From positions 35,070,997 through 35,134,996 of the forward strand of contig JAFMSR010000006.1 in the NCBI GenBank assembly GCA_022818135.1: a stretch of 64,000 nucleotides of DNA, in the 5' to 3' direction. Both the position numbers and the translations under genes were made by a program. The notes below the pieces were generated by a model, which had not been told where the DNA came from, made no database searches, and saw only the letters and a list, made by a program, of their open reading frames with translations. Origin of the DNA: Saxidomus purpurata (taxonomy: Eukaryota; Mollusca; Bivalvia; Venerida; Veneridae). This document shows, one piece after another, positions 45,346 through 56,660 of this stretch (position 1 is the first letter of the stretch; each line of letters begins with the position of its first letter).

Positions 45346-46300
45346 TGTGTAGAATAGCTCTGACAATTGGAACAGTCAAGCTAGAAGCTAGAGTCCAATT
45401 GATTAGCCGAAGGGTAAACTTTATATCGGAGAGATTACAGTGCAATTTTGATAAGACTGCTGCCGGGCAGTAACAGTTGTGTTTACAATGCTTGTGTATT
45501 GGAAAAGGATTTTTGAATGTTTATAACTTTCTTGCTATCTGAAGGATTTTTGAAATTCAAAAAGTTGTGAAATGCTCTTGATACTCATATTTTCACATTA
45601 AAATATCTCTTTTGAAAAAATACCGTTTTTAATGACACTTGATTTTTCATAACAGCTTTTTGCTGCTATAACCATTTACGAAAACAGTGTAAGTTACGCA
45701 CTTTTGAATCTTAACAAAAATTGAAAATAGTGAATAGTGTTTATTTTATTAGCTTTCCAGTGATATAAAACATTTTAAAATATCTTTTGTTTTAAAAAAG
45801 TTACGGCAGTTAAAAAAGGAACAAGAACCTACTCTGACTGAAATTTATAGACAATTATTTAAGTTATAAATGGTATTTTTTTTACAGAGAAAATATATAC
45901 GCATTTATTTTGGAATTATTTGAAAACAATAGTGAAATTTTTAATTGTGAAGTGTTCTGTCAGACTGGCAGTTTGATATTAAATTATAAATTTATAAAAG
46001 CCAATGCTTTTCATTTCGGCAGCATTTCCAGTTTATCTTACTGCTAACTGTATGTGACAGCCACATGATTCTGACATCAAAAGATCTATAGATGTTTGGA
46101 GGTAAGAAGCAGGATGGATGTTTTGTCTATAAACAAGCTTTGTGTCCATACGTCACCAATGCTCCTACTTTGTGCTGTCATCTGAGTTTTCATTAAGGCA
46201 TACTATCAACTTTGTCTGTCATTTGATTTCAGTTCCTTTACTACTTTTGTGTAATGCCCAAGATAAGAAAATGTAATAAAGGAAACAAGTGGACTGAATA
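45346..46300. other. AT-rich, no gene seen
   Basis: No coding frame, tRNA or clear repeat structure was recognised. Confidence 0.4.
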
Positions 46301-46329
46301 GTGCCATGTAATGCAAAGCCGGCTAACCG

Positions 46330-47935
46330 GATGACAGGGTGAGATGAACATATGACCAAAGTTTCATGAAAATCCTTAATGGGATTTGGGAGATATAGTT
46401 GCATGACCTTTGACCCCAAGAGTTACCTTGACCTTTGTCATCATGCGATGAACTTTTGAGCAAAATTTAATGAAAATCCAAAGGAGATATAGTTTGGTTA
46501 CCTTTAACTTTAAAGTACACAAGAGTTTACTATCTCAAGCCCCTATGACCTTGACCNNNNNNNNNNNNNNNNNNNNNNNNNNNNNNNNNNNNNNNNNNNN
46601 NNNNNNNNNNNNNNNNNNNNNNNNNNNNNNNNNNNNNNNNNNNNNNNNNNNNNNNNNNNNNNNNNNNNNNNNNNNNNNNNNNNNNNNNNNNNNNNNNNNN
46701 NNNNNNNNNNNNNNNNNNNNNNNNNNNNNNNNNNNNNNNNNNNNNNNNNNNNNNNNNNNNNNNNNNNNNNNNNNNNNNNNNNNNNNNNNNNNNNNNNNNN
46801 NNNNNNNNNNNNNNNNNNNNNNNNNNNNNNNNNNNNNNNNNNNNNNNNNNNNNNNNNNNNNNNNNNNNNNNNNNNNNNNNNNNNNNNNNNNNNNNNNNNN
46901 NNNNNNNNNNNNNNNNNNNNNNNNNNNNNNNNNNNNNNNNNNNNNNNNNNNNNNNNNNNNNNNNNNNNNNNNNNNNNNNNNNNNNNNNNNNNNNNNNNNN
47001 NNNNNNNNNNNNNNNNNNNNNNNNNNNNNNNNNNNNNNNNNNNNNNNNNNNNNNNNACGTGGGTCTTGTACGCGACACGTCGTCTTTATGTGCTAGACAT
47101 TTGTGCCAAGTTATTTTAAAATCCTTAAATGCATGACAAAGTTACAGTCCGGACACGAATGTGTGCATATATGCATATATAGAGGAATCCATTACATTCA
47201 AACTCTAAGTGTGACCTTGACCTTTGAGCTAGAGACGTGGGTCTTGCATGCGACATATCCACTTGATGTGGTAGACATTTGTGCCAAGTTATTTTAAAAT
47301 CCTTCAAAGCATGATAAAGTTATAGTCCGGACACAAATGTATGCATATATACAGGATTCCATAACCTTCATACTCCAAGTGTGACCCTGACCTTTGAGGT
47401 AGGGATGTGGGTCTTGCACGCGACACATCGTCTTGATGCGCTAGACATTTGTGCCAAGTTATTTTAAAATCCTTCAATGCATGACAAAGTTACAGTCTGG
47501 ACACAAATGTGTGCATATATAGAGGATTCCATAACCTTCATACTCCAAGTGTGACCTTGACCTTTGAGGTAGGGATGTGGGTCTTGCACGCGACACATCG
47601 TCTTGATGCGCTAGACATTTGTGCCAAGTTATTTTAAAATCCTTCAATGCATGACAAAGTTACAGTCCGGACACGAATGTGTGCATATATAGAGGATTCC
47701 ATAACCTTCATACTCCAAGTGTGACCTTGACCTTTGAGGTAGGAATGCGGGTCTTGCACACGACACATCGTCTTGATGTGCTAGACATGTGTGCCAAGTT
47801 ATTTTAAAATCCTTCAATGCATGACAGAGTTACAGTCCGGACACGAATTTGTAAGTGGGGACGCACAGACGGACGGACAGACGGACGGACGGTGCGATTT
47901 TAATATGCCTCCCTTCGGGAGCATAAAAAACAAAG
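46330..47935. repeat. 170-bp tandem-core dispersed element, interrupted by a gap
   Basis: After the gap, units anchored on gacgtggg/gatgtggg/gaatgcgg occur at 47234, 47404, 47574 and 47744 (170 bp apart). Each contains gtgaccttgacctttgag and tccttcaatgcatgacaaag. The array ends in a gacggacggacagacggac tract and the hairpin tgcctcccttcgggagcata (about 47906-47925). Left of the gap, caaagtttcatgaaaatcc and tgaccttgacc belong to a related unit. The 146- and 157-bp elements share this plan. Confidence 0.7.
46557..47056. other. Assembly gap (500 N)
   Basis: Exactly 500 N, the conventional placeholder for a gap of unknown size. It falls inside a tandem repeat, the likely reason assembly failed. 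Open frames crossing it are artefacts. Confidence 0.98.
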
Positions 47936-48250
47936 GCCCATAATTCTGTCAAAAATGATCAAATCACAAAACCCCGACAATATGCGCCAGGCCACTTGGT
48001 GACAATAATTCTGTGAAAGTTTGGTTGAAATCCCTTGAGAAGTGTAGAAGGAGTTGCGCACAGAAGAATTACATATGTGAAAAAAAACAAAGGGCCATAA
48101 TTCTGTCAAAAATGACCAAATCACAAAACCCCGACAATATGCGCCAGGGCACTTCATGACAATACTTCTGTGAAAGTTTGGTTGAAATCTGTTGAGAAAT
48201 GTAGGAGGAGTTGCACACAGAAGAAATTGTTTACGCCCGCCCGCCGACAT
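47925..48250. repeat. Two direct ~159-bp repeats
   Basis: acaaagg(c/g)ccataattctgtc recurs at about 47929 and 48088, with bodies nearly identical (aatcacaaaaccccgacaat, tgcgccagg, ttctgtgaaagtttggttga). Non-coding, dispersed-repeat style. Confidence 0.7.
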
Positions 48251-48743
48251 ACCTCAATCTAATAACCAGAATTTTTCCTTCGGAAAACCTGGTTAAAACA
48301 TTTGAAAAAGAAAAAAGAACATCTAGTCCTAAATGCTGTTAGTTTCTTCTGCATCAGAAATTCTTTCACCAGCCAAAAAATTGTCCATCTAGACAGCTCA
48401 AGTTCAGTGAATCTGCCCAGACACTGGGCTATGTTTTACCCACTACCGTGACAAACACTACCTTAAGCTGCTATACAAATCAACAACCTGACAACAGTGT
48501 ATCTGTCAATGAACAGTTAGACAATTCAAATAGAACATGTTCAATATGAGATTTATTTAGAGATTGATAACTGTGTACACTCAGTTTGATTTCAGATTCA
48601 TCGTTGAAAGAGCGATAACTGTTTTCGCTCAGTTTGATACGAGATAAAACATATCTTAAATGCTACCATCAATACATGCAGCATAACGATAAATTCTATT
48701 TTATGCTTTATGGATAAACACAGTTATAAAGCATCAGTTAATT
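48251..48743. other. Non-coding, no gene seen
   Basis: Contains two related phrases, gattgataactgtgtacac and gagcgataactgttttcgct, each followed by tcagtttgat. No exon recognised. Confidence 0.4.
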
Positions 48744-49816
48744 CAACTAGAGCTATCACTATTAATACCCCCAAAAGACTGCTTTATAAACTGAGGAAGT
48801 TCGTAGTAACAGAATACCTTGCAAAAACAAACTAAAATAGACATATATTTCTTGGCAATAACTCTGTAATTAGTCAAGATAGAGTTATGGTTCTTGTACA
48901 CTGCACTTCCTCTCATTGTGCTGGACCATTGTATGAAGATGTATTGCATTCAAACCAGCAGTTTTCAAGTTATGCTCTGCGACAAGCAAAAGTAAAAATG
49001 GGCAATAACTCTGTAAATACTCAAGATAGAGTTATGGTTCTTGTATACTGCATTTCCTCTCATTGTGCTAGACCACTGTATGAAGTTGTATTGAATTACA
49101 ACTACTAGTTTTCAAGTAATGCTCCAGACAAGGAAAAGTAACAAAGGGCAATAACTCTGTAATGAGTCAAGAAAGAGTTATGGTTCCTGTGCACTGCACT
49201 TCCTCTCAATGTACTTGACCATTGTATGAAGTTGTATTGAATTCCAATCAGTAGTTTTCAAGTTATGCTCCAGACAAGGAAAAGTAACAAAGGGCAATAA
49301 CTCTGTAAATACTCAAGATAGAGTTATGGTTCTTGTACACTGCATTTCCTCTCATTGTGCTTGACCATTGTGTGAAGTTGTATTGAATTCCAATCAGTAG
49401 TTTTCAAGTAATGCTCTGGACAAGGAAAAGCAACAAAGGGAAATAACTCTGTATTGAGTCCAAAACAGTTATGGTTCCTGTGCACTGCACTTCCCTTCAA
49501 TGTACTTGACCATTGCATGAAGTTGTATTGAATTCCAACCAGTAGTTTTCAAGTTATGCTCCGGACAAGGAAAAGTAACAAAGGGCAATAACTCTGTAAT
49601 GAGTCAAGATGGAGTTATGGTTCTTGTGCACTGCACTTCCTCTCAATGTGCTTGACCATTGTATGAAGTTGTATTGAATTCCAACTAGCAGTTTTCAAGT
49701 TATGATTCGGACAAGGAAAATGCAACAGACGGCCCGACCGACCGACCGACCGACCGACCGACCAACCACCGGGTGACTCCTATATACCCCCCCAAACTTC
49801 TTTTCGGGGGTATAAT
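48744..49816. mobile_element. Dispersed element with 146-bp tandem core (copy 2)
   Basis: Same start (aactagagctatcact, then AATACCCCCAAAAG), 146-bp units (anchors near 49082, 49228, 49374, 49520 and 49666), (GACC)n tract and end CTTCTTTTCGGGGGTATAAT as the copy at 2944-4106. The first units are more diverged than the last two, as if the array grows or homogenises from the right. It would lie just downstream of the YWTD exon that ends at 49867. Confidence 0.75.
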
Positions 49817-49866
49817 AACTTTGTCTTAAATTTTGATTTTGAAAACAAAACAATAAAATGTCTTAC

Positions 49867-50127
49867 TCTGAATGTATCAATATCCTATATACATTTCCCA
49901 CATCATCACCTTCCAGGCTAGAGTAACCTATCATATCTTGTTTCGAGTCTGTCCAATACAATGCTTTATTTTGGTCATGTGATTCTGATACCGCAGTTAT
50001 TGGTGATGCTATGGCAACCATATTTGGATGACCTCTGTCAACATGGATGAATGTGGCACAGTGTGTACCATCCATGTGGCATCTGACAATTTGTGGATGT
50101 CTTCCCCAGTCACATATATATAAATAC
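49867..50127 (-). CDS. YWTD (LDL-receptor class B) exon of an LRP-like receptor
   Basis: The minus strand has acceptor tattctag|GTATTT (AG at 50129-50128) and donor TTCAGA|GTAAGA (GT at 49866-49865). The 261-bp exon is phase 2 at both ends and open throughout. It begins YLYICDWGRHPQIVRCHMDG, the classic LYxxDWGxxPxIxRxxMDGT of class B repeats, and later has a literal YWTD in KALYWTDSKQDMIGYSSLEG. Six such repeats make a beta-propeller that binds ligands or controls pH-dependent release in LDLR and LRP proteins. Joined to the exon at 50769-50866, it rebuilds a complete GITVD...NG-YLY repeat with the phase satisfied. Confidence 0.85.
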
Positions 50128-50144
50128 CTAGAATAACATAACAA

Positions 50145-50260
50145 ATACATGTTGATGCAGTTTTTAGCAAAATTTATAATTAATTATTATAAATTTATAA
50201 TTAATAATTAATATTATAATTAATAATTATAAATTTGCCTAAAACTGCATCAACATGTAT
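50145..50260. mobile_element. 116-bp palindromic MITE
   Basis: atacatgttgatgcagtttt on the left mirrors aaaactgcatcaacatgtat on the right, with an inner ATTATAATTAAT palindrome. It sits in the intron 17 bp beyond the acceptor of the YWTD exon. No clear target duplication. Confidence 0.65.
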
Positions 50261-50768
50261 AATATAATCTTTAAAATTGCAAAAATGACAAACACGGTTA
50301 ATTGTACAAAATTTGAACTTGACAGAAGTCAGAGTACACAAGGTTATTGGCAATTTAATATATAGTTTTTAATCTAATTGCTTTTATGCTGTCATCTGAA
50401 AATTTTCAAAATTATACTGTATACGAGTAATTACACTCCAAACAAGCAAAATCGGGCAAGAAGGAGGTATAGTTCTTCTGCACTGCATTCCACTCATGGT
50501 TATCTCTTTCAATTTAAATATATATCAACCTGAACTTATAGTGATATTACCATTCAAGTGACCGTCATAATTTCAAATACAACATTTACCAGTGAACTTA
50601 TACTCCTAGAATAATAAACATTGCCATAGTTATAACCCAAAAATAACAACTTTTTCATAATAAATTAGCCAACAAGCAGACACGTTTTATGGAAGACACA
50701 TACTGAAACCTTCAAGAGATAACTAACCAAGGGAAGTAAATCCATTATATCTGGTTAGTGCTACTAAC

Positions 50769-50866
50769 CCATTTTCTGTATCTACAGTTATTCCCCTTGG
50801 CCTGTCAAGGCCAGCTATGATCTCTGTTGAAAAAGTTCCATCTACCTTCCCTACATACACTTTTCC
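50769..50866 (-). CDS. YWTD-propeller exon of an LRP-like receptor
   Basis: The minus strand has acceptor catttcag|GGAAAA (AG at 50868-50867) and donor AATGG|GTTAGT (GT at 50768-50767). It is 98 bp, phase 0 in and phase 2 out, and reads GKVYVGKVDGTFSTEIIAGL then DRPRGITVDTENG. The vDGt....ii.gL..PrGItVD..nG pattern is a class B repeat core. The open frame continues past this donor (LVALTRYNG), but splicing at GTTAGT joins GG to G of the next exon and gives NG-YLYICDWG, the expected repeat, so this donor is preferred over the one at 50727. Confidence 0.8.
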
Positions 50867-51025
50867 CTGAAATGTTAGACAAACATAGAACAAGTGAATA
50901 TTATATTTCACATCACACTTTCAAGAGCAAACAAATAACCATATTTCTATTGTTTCTCTACAGCTATAGTAATACTAAACTACAAATTGCTTCATTAAGC
51001 AGTCACTTAAAGCCTTAATAAACTT

Positions 51026-51630
51026 CAGTGTTCCCACTCTTGTAAATTATTTTCAGGCAAAAAAAAAAAATATCGCGCAAATAATTTTCACCACGTGCGA
51101 GATTGCGCACGTACGAAAATGCTGAGGACGAATAGTTCAGCTGGAATCCCTCAGTATGTCCTAAAAACAGATTTTGGAAATTCTACTTACTTGGCCAATC
51201 GGTCGGCATAACTGCTGATGATTTACCGTTGACATCATTAAGTGTATACGGGTTTCATATTTTAATGCTCTGGGAATTAATATTAGCATTTTAAAAGTGT
51301 GACCAATCTAATGATCTGATCTTTGTCTGCAAAAATGTGGCAGACAAAGCATTGTGTTTTGCTTCACGGTGAATAAGATAAATGATGCCCAACAACAAAG
51401 TGAAGAGTTACCATCCACAAGTACTGAAACAACTACGAGTAGTGTTAAAAGTTCGAAAAAGTACCCGAAACGGTTTCTTAACAAGTGGTTGCTGCGGGTT
51501 GTAAAAATTTTAAACGGTCGCCGCTTGTCTATCATATAATTTTCATACCCCCAAAAATTGAGATTTACCCCTTCTTTTTGTGTCCAGGGGGTAAGTATAC
51601 CCTTGAAAAAAATACTGAATGGGAACACAG
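51026..51630. mobile_element. Non-autonomous hAT-like element
   Basis: Ends CAGTGTTCCCACTC (51026) and GAATGGGAACACAG (51630) are inverted with one mismatch. AAACTT flanks both sides (51020-51025 and 51631-51636), part of the expected 8-bp duplication. CAGTGTTCCCA-type ends are common in hAT elements. The interior plus strand 51366-51536 reads EELPSTSTETTTSSVK then KKYPKRFLNKWL, similar in style to the N termini of hAT/KIAA1586-like proteins. It lies in the intron between two propeller exons. Confidence 0.6.
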
Positions 51631-51753
51631 AAACTTGAAGTGAATGTAAACACTGAAAGCAAAAGCAGTCAAAGACCTATCAATCAAAGATTATATTTAC
51701 AGTAGACTGACGTTTATAATCTCATTGGCCAATGTTCGTTCTAAGTCGCTCAC

Positions 51754-51807
51754 CTGCACCACCTGCATATCTTGTGGCCAATATATGTAATAAATATCAC
51801 CCGAGTG
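51754..51807 (-). CDS. Short YWTD-propeller exon of an LRP-like receptor
   Basis: The minus strand has acceptor atattgcag|CAC (AG at 51809-51808) and a strong donor GTGCAG|GTGAGC (GT at 51753-51752). In the open frame it reads HSGDIYYIYWPQDMQVVQ and ends in phase 0, matching the phase 0 start of the exon at 50769-50866. DIYYIYWPxDMxVV then GKVYVGKVDG makes a YWTD-like strand pair. The frame is open further upstream, and another acceptor (ctgcag, exon start 51845) would add HYSTFEYNSILQ. The true 5' limit is therefore open. Confidence 0.6.
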
Positions 51808-52098
51808 CTGCAATATACTGTTGTACTCAAAAGTACTGTAGTGTACTGCAGTACTCTGAATTTTCCTCTCTTTCTCTATTTTCCATCGGTATCTAATGAC
51901 CGTTTCAACAGTATTTCTATTATTTACAGGCAGACAATACATGTATACCTAACCATCATTCTTAGGTGCGACTAGTGCCATCCATAAATTGACAATACAA
52001 ATATTTGAAGAATTATAGAAATAATATCAAAACATAAATATCAATGCATTTCCTCTCTTTTATAGAACAGTCTGTCATATTGTGAAAAAAAATGTGCA

Positions 52099-52168
52099 GC
52101 CTGACTAGGACTCAAACCTGCTACCCTTTGCTTACAGGGTGACTGCTCTACTAACTGAGCTATCTGGC
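52099..52168 (-). mobile_element. tRNA-like SINE head or tRNA pseudogene
   Basis: On the minus strand the D arm agctcagttagtagagc pairs perfectly, and the acceptor GCCAGAT/GTCAGGC has most pairs. The anticodon arm around CCCTGTAAGCAAAGGG is distorted, and the T stem has mismatches (caggtttgagtcctag). Same family shape as 42133-42208. A protein-like reading through it (QIAQLVEQSP) is an artefact of the tRNA sequence. Confidence 0.5.
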
Positions 52169-52209
52169 TGACTACAGCTTGTCCCCTTTTCATAATTAAA
52201 TCCACAACT

Positions 52210-53719
52210 GTGATATAATTCTTGAACAAAAACCACTTTGATGGTCTTTATGCACAGGTGTTTTTTTTATGAAATGAATATCATGTGAATGGAAATAAGG
52301 TTTAAAACCTATCCTTTGTGCAATACATAATTTAACATGGTCCTAAATGTATTTATCTTTACTAGTATTTAACCATGAATGAATATTGATTTATTTCGTA
52401 TCATATGATTAGATAGCTTTAAATAAGAATGATGTTAATATATTAAATATTTTATTGTGCCATGTAAATGTACATTTTATACAAAATAATATCTACCTAT
52501 CTATCTGCAGTTTTCTCCTTGCCTGTCTAAACTTGCATGATGGTCTTTATTCATAAGGAGGTGCAATATGTATTGAAATAAACTTTTTTAATCCGTTTTT
52601 GGCAATCAAATTTCCAAATTTTTATTTAAAAGTACATTGTACTAAAAACTGACTTTTACTGTGAGACAGAAAAGTTTTCTACAACCTAATCATCTTGTAT
52701 TCTTTCATTAAACTGTAATATTTTATAAAAGATGCATAAAAAAATGTAAACCCAAATTCAAAATAAAAATGTCAAAGAGTAAAGGACTTCAGTTGTGTCA
52801 TGGCAGTTAAAGTACAAGACTCATTAAAAAATTAATTTCTTTTCAACACTGTTCAAAGCCTAACCATAAATGTCTGAAAATAATAACTGTTATCAACTAT
52901 AGTTAAAGACAAATATTTCTTGACATTTAAAGAGTTGAAGTATTCTTTCAGAAGATTAAAACATTGTAAGACCAAAGCCTGTTATTTAGTTGTTCTACTG
53001 TATGTCTGTAAAACCTTACTGTATAAAGTTTAAAAGAACTAGTCCTTATATCTACCCAAGTATTTACTTCCAACAGTGAAGTAAAGTGTTATTGCTGTTA
53101 GCTGATATTGATAAGTGCACTGGGTTTTTAAATGATTTATTTATACAATCATATTGATCTAAAAACTGGGTATATCTGATATCGATATTCAACAGAGCTG
53201 ACCCATAAACTGAGATCAATATTCCACCAAACAAACTGGCTTTAGCAAACATTTGGATACATAACTATCTGTACATAAAGAAATTGACAAACAGTTTATA
53301 TTTTCAATTCAAGATATAATATAAATAACAGATAGTTATTAAAAAAGGAAAAAGTTTTAAAAGTGGGAAAAATAAAAAATGGATATACTTGAAATGAAAT
53401 ATTGTACAAAATGTATTTGTAAATCTATTTTCATCAACATAGTTAGTTTTGTATAACTAAACGGATAGAAATCAGTACTGGATTAGGTAAATGTCTACAG
53501 GAGACAGACACTTCCTAAAGTTCTAACAATTATGGCAAATAAACACTTCTAAATTAGAACCTTAGCATAAACTTTTAAGACTAAATTTCAAAATTCTGAA
53601 TGATGGGGATTGTATTGTTAGGATATATAAAATGTCAAATGGATAACTTGTCTGAAACCACAATCAAACTTAATAACATTACAGCAACTTCTGATATGGT
53701 ACAACTGATCAACTGTTCA
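52210..53719. other. AT-rich, no exon recognised
   Basis: Probably intron of the minus-strand gene if it extends this far. Short frames such as 53064-53252 (minus) carry no recognisable motif. Confidence 0.4.
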
Positions 53720-55745
53720 TGGGATAAAGCTACAAGTGGCAAAAGTCTATAGCTGATGAATTAAAAAAGACTACCAGACAGTTAATGGCAAAGATCTATA
53801 GCTAGCAATGGACAGTGATCTACAGACTACAGCTAATAAAGGAAAAAGATCTACAGCTAATAAATGACAAAGATCTACAGCTAATAAATGACAAAGATCT
53901 ACAGCTAATAAAGGACAAGATCTACAGCTAATAAAGGACAAAGATCTACAGCTAATAAAGGAAAAGATCTACAGCTAATAAAGGACAAAGATCTACAGCT
54001 AATAAAGGAAAAGATCTACAGCTAATAAAGGACAAAGATCTACAGCTAATAAAGGAAAAGATCTACAGCTAATAAAGGACAAAGATCTACAGCTAATAAA
54101 GGAAAAGATCTACAGCTAATAAAGGACAAAGATCTACAGCTAATAAATGACAAAGATCTACAGCTAATAAAGGACAAAGATCTACAGCTAATAAAGGACA
54201 AGATCTACAGCTAATAAAGGACAAGATCTACAGCTAATAAATGACAAAGATCTACAGCTAATAAAGGACAAAGATCTACAGCTAATAAAGGAAAAGATCT
54301 ACAGCTAATAAAGGACAAAGATCTACAGCTAATAAAGGAAAAGATCTACAGCTAATAAAGGACAAAGATCTACAGCTAATAAATTACAAAGATCTACAGC
54401 TAATAAAGGACAAAGATCTACAGCTAATAAAGGACAAGATCTACAGCTAATAAATGACAAAGATCTACAGCTAATAAAGGACAAGATCTACAGCTAATAA
54501 AGGACAAAGATCTACAGCTAATAAATGACAAAGATCTACAGCTAATAAAGGACAAGATCTACAGCTAATAAAGGACAAAGATCTACAGCTAATAAAGGAC
54601 AAAGATCTACAGCTAATAAAGGACAATGGTCTACAGCTAATAAAGGACAAAGATCTACAGCTAATAAAGGACAAAGATCTACAGCTAATAAAGGAAAAGA
54701 TCTACAGCTAATAAAGGACAAAGATCTACAGCTAATAAATGACAAAGATCTACAGCTAATAAAGGACAAAGATCTACAGCTAATAAAGGACAAGATCTAC
54801 AGCTAATAAATGACAAAGATCTACAGCTAATAAAGGACAAAGATCTACAGCTAATAAATGACAAAGATCTACAGCTAATAAAGGAAAAGATCTACAGCTA
54901 ATAAAGGAAAAAGATCTACAGCTAATAAATGACAAAGATCTACAGCTAATAAAGGAAAAAGATCTACAGCTAATAAATGACAAAGATCTACAGCTAATAA
55001 AGGAAAAGATCTACAGCTAATAAAGGACAAAGATCTACAGCTAATAAAGGACAAAGATCTACAGCTAATAAAGGACAAAGATCTACAGCTAATAAAGGAA
55101 AAAAGATCTACAGCTAATAAAGGAAAAGATCTACAGCTAATAAAGGACAAAGATCTACAGCTAATAAAGGAAAAAAGATCTACAGCTAATAAAGGACAAA
55201 GGTCTACAGCTAATAAAGGACAAAGATCTACAGCTAATAAATGACAAAGATCTACAGCTAATAAAGGAAAAGATCTACAGCTAATAAAGGACAAAGATCT
55301 ACAGCTAATAAAGGACAAAGATCTACAGCTAATAAAGGAAAAGATCTACAGCTAATAAAGGACAAAGATCTACAGCTAATAAAGGAAAAAAGATCTACAG
55401 CTAATAAAGGACAAAGGTCTACAGCTAATAAAGGACAAAGATCTACAGCTAATAAAGGACAATGGTCTACAGCTAATAAAGGACAAAGGTCTACAGCTAA
55501 TAAAGGACAAAGCTCTACAGCTTATAAAATACAAAGGCCTACAGCTGATAAAGAACAAAGAACTACAGCTAATAAAGGACAAAGCTATACAGCTCAAAAA
55601 GGTCAAAGGAATACAACTATTAAAGGGCAAAGGTCTACAGCTAATAAAGGACAAAGGCCTACAGCTAAAAAGGACAAATGCCCTCAGCTGATAAAGAATG
55701 AAGGCCTTCAACTGATAAAGAACAAAGATCTACAGCTGGCAAAAG
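53720..55745. repeat. Large 23-24-bp minisatellite
   Basis: About 80 units of ctacagctaataaaggacaa + agat, with frequent variants aaatgacaaagat, aaaggaaaagat and aaaggacaagat. Almost every unit junction contains AGATCT. Stretches alternate a 24-bp and a 23-bp variant, making a 47-bp higher-order unit (for example 53930-54130 and 54255-54370). Both edges (before 53815 and after 55500) are degenerate. Minus-strand frames of repeated LLAVDL or SFISCRSL are only repeat translation. Confidence 0.95.
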
Positions 55746-55799
55746 ACAAGTCTTCAATAGGCTAGTGCCAAATCTATATAGCTGTTGAAGGACACAGAT

Positions 55800-56300
55800 C
55801 TTAAGATTGCTAATAGCTAAGGTCTACAGCTGATAAAGGACAAAGGTCTACAGATGACTCCGGTTGGTTAATGGCTATGGTCTACAGCTAATAAAGGACA
55901 AAGGTCTACAGATGACTCAGGTTGGTTAATGGCTATGGTCTACAGCTGATAAAGGACAAAGGTCTACAGATGACTCAGGTTGGTTAATGGCTATGGTCTA
56001 CAGCTGATAAAGGACAAAGGTCTACAGATGACTCAGGTTGGTTAATGGCTATGGTCTACAGCTGATAAAGGACAAAGGTCTACAGATGACTCAGGTTGGT
56101 TAATGGCTATGGTCTACAGCTGATAAAGGACAAAGGTCTACAGATGACTCAGGTTGGTTAATGGCTATGGTCTACAGCTGATAAAGGACAAAGGTCTACA
56201 GATGACTCAGGTTGGTTAATAGCTAAGGTCTACAGCTGATAAAGGACAAAGGTCTACAGATGACTCAGGTTGGTTAATGGCTATGGTCTACAGCTGATGA
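55800..56300. repeat. 58-bp tandem array derived from the minisatellite
   Basis: Units with gatgactcaggttggttaat at 55853, 55911, 55969, 56027 and onward, 58 bp apart, about eight copies. Each contains the minisatellite phrase ggtctacagctgataaagga twice in part, so the longer unit grew out of the shorter one. Degenerate copies continue to about 56660. Confidence 0.9.
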
Positions 56301-56660
56301 GTGACACAGATCTTCAAATGGTGAGTGGCAATGGTTTGCAACTGGTCAAGGCCAAAAATCTACAGCTTACGGTGAATGATGACGATTTAAAGCTAATGAA
56401 CATAAAAGATCTACAGTTAATACAAGACATTTAGGTCTTCAGATGGAAAAGATCTACAAAGAACAGGTAATGGCTTATGACAAGGACTGCTGAAGGACAA
56501 ATGTCTACAGATGGTTAATAGCAAAAATCTACAGCTGAAGAAGGTAAAACTTCTTTGGTTTGTTAATGGCAAAAGTCTACAGCTAAGAAATAACAAAGAA
56601 CTGCAGATTGGGTTAATGGAGAAGGTATATAGCTGATGAATGGCTGAGATCTATAGCTGT

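Noticed and set aside
46470..47096. Open frames of about 180-208 codons
   Set aside because: They consist almost wholly of N from the assembly gap.
52041..52229. Minus-strand frame with QIAQLVEQSP
   Set aside because: It is the translation of a tRNA-like sequence, a common false gene call.
54471..55711. Long minus-strand open frames with repeated LLAVDL and SFISCRSL
   Set aside because: They are the 23-24-bp minisatellite read in frame. Length variants simply move between frames, and there is no other coding sign.
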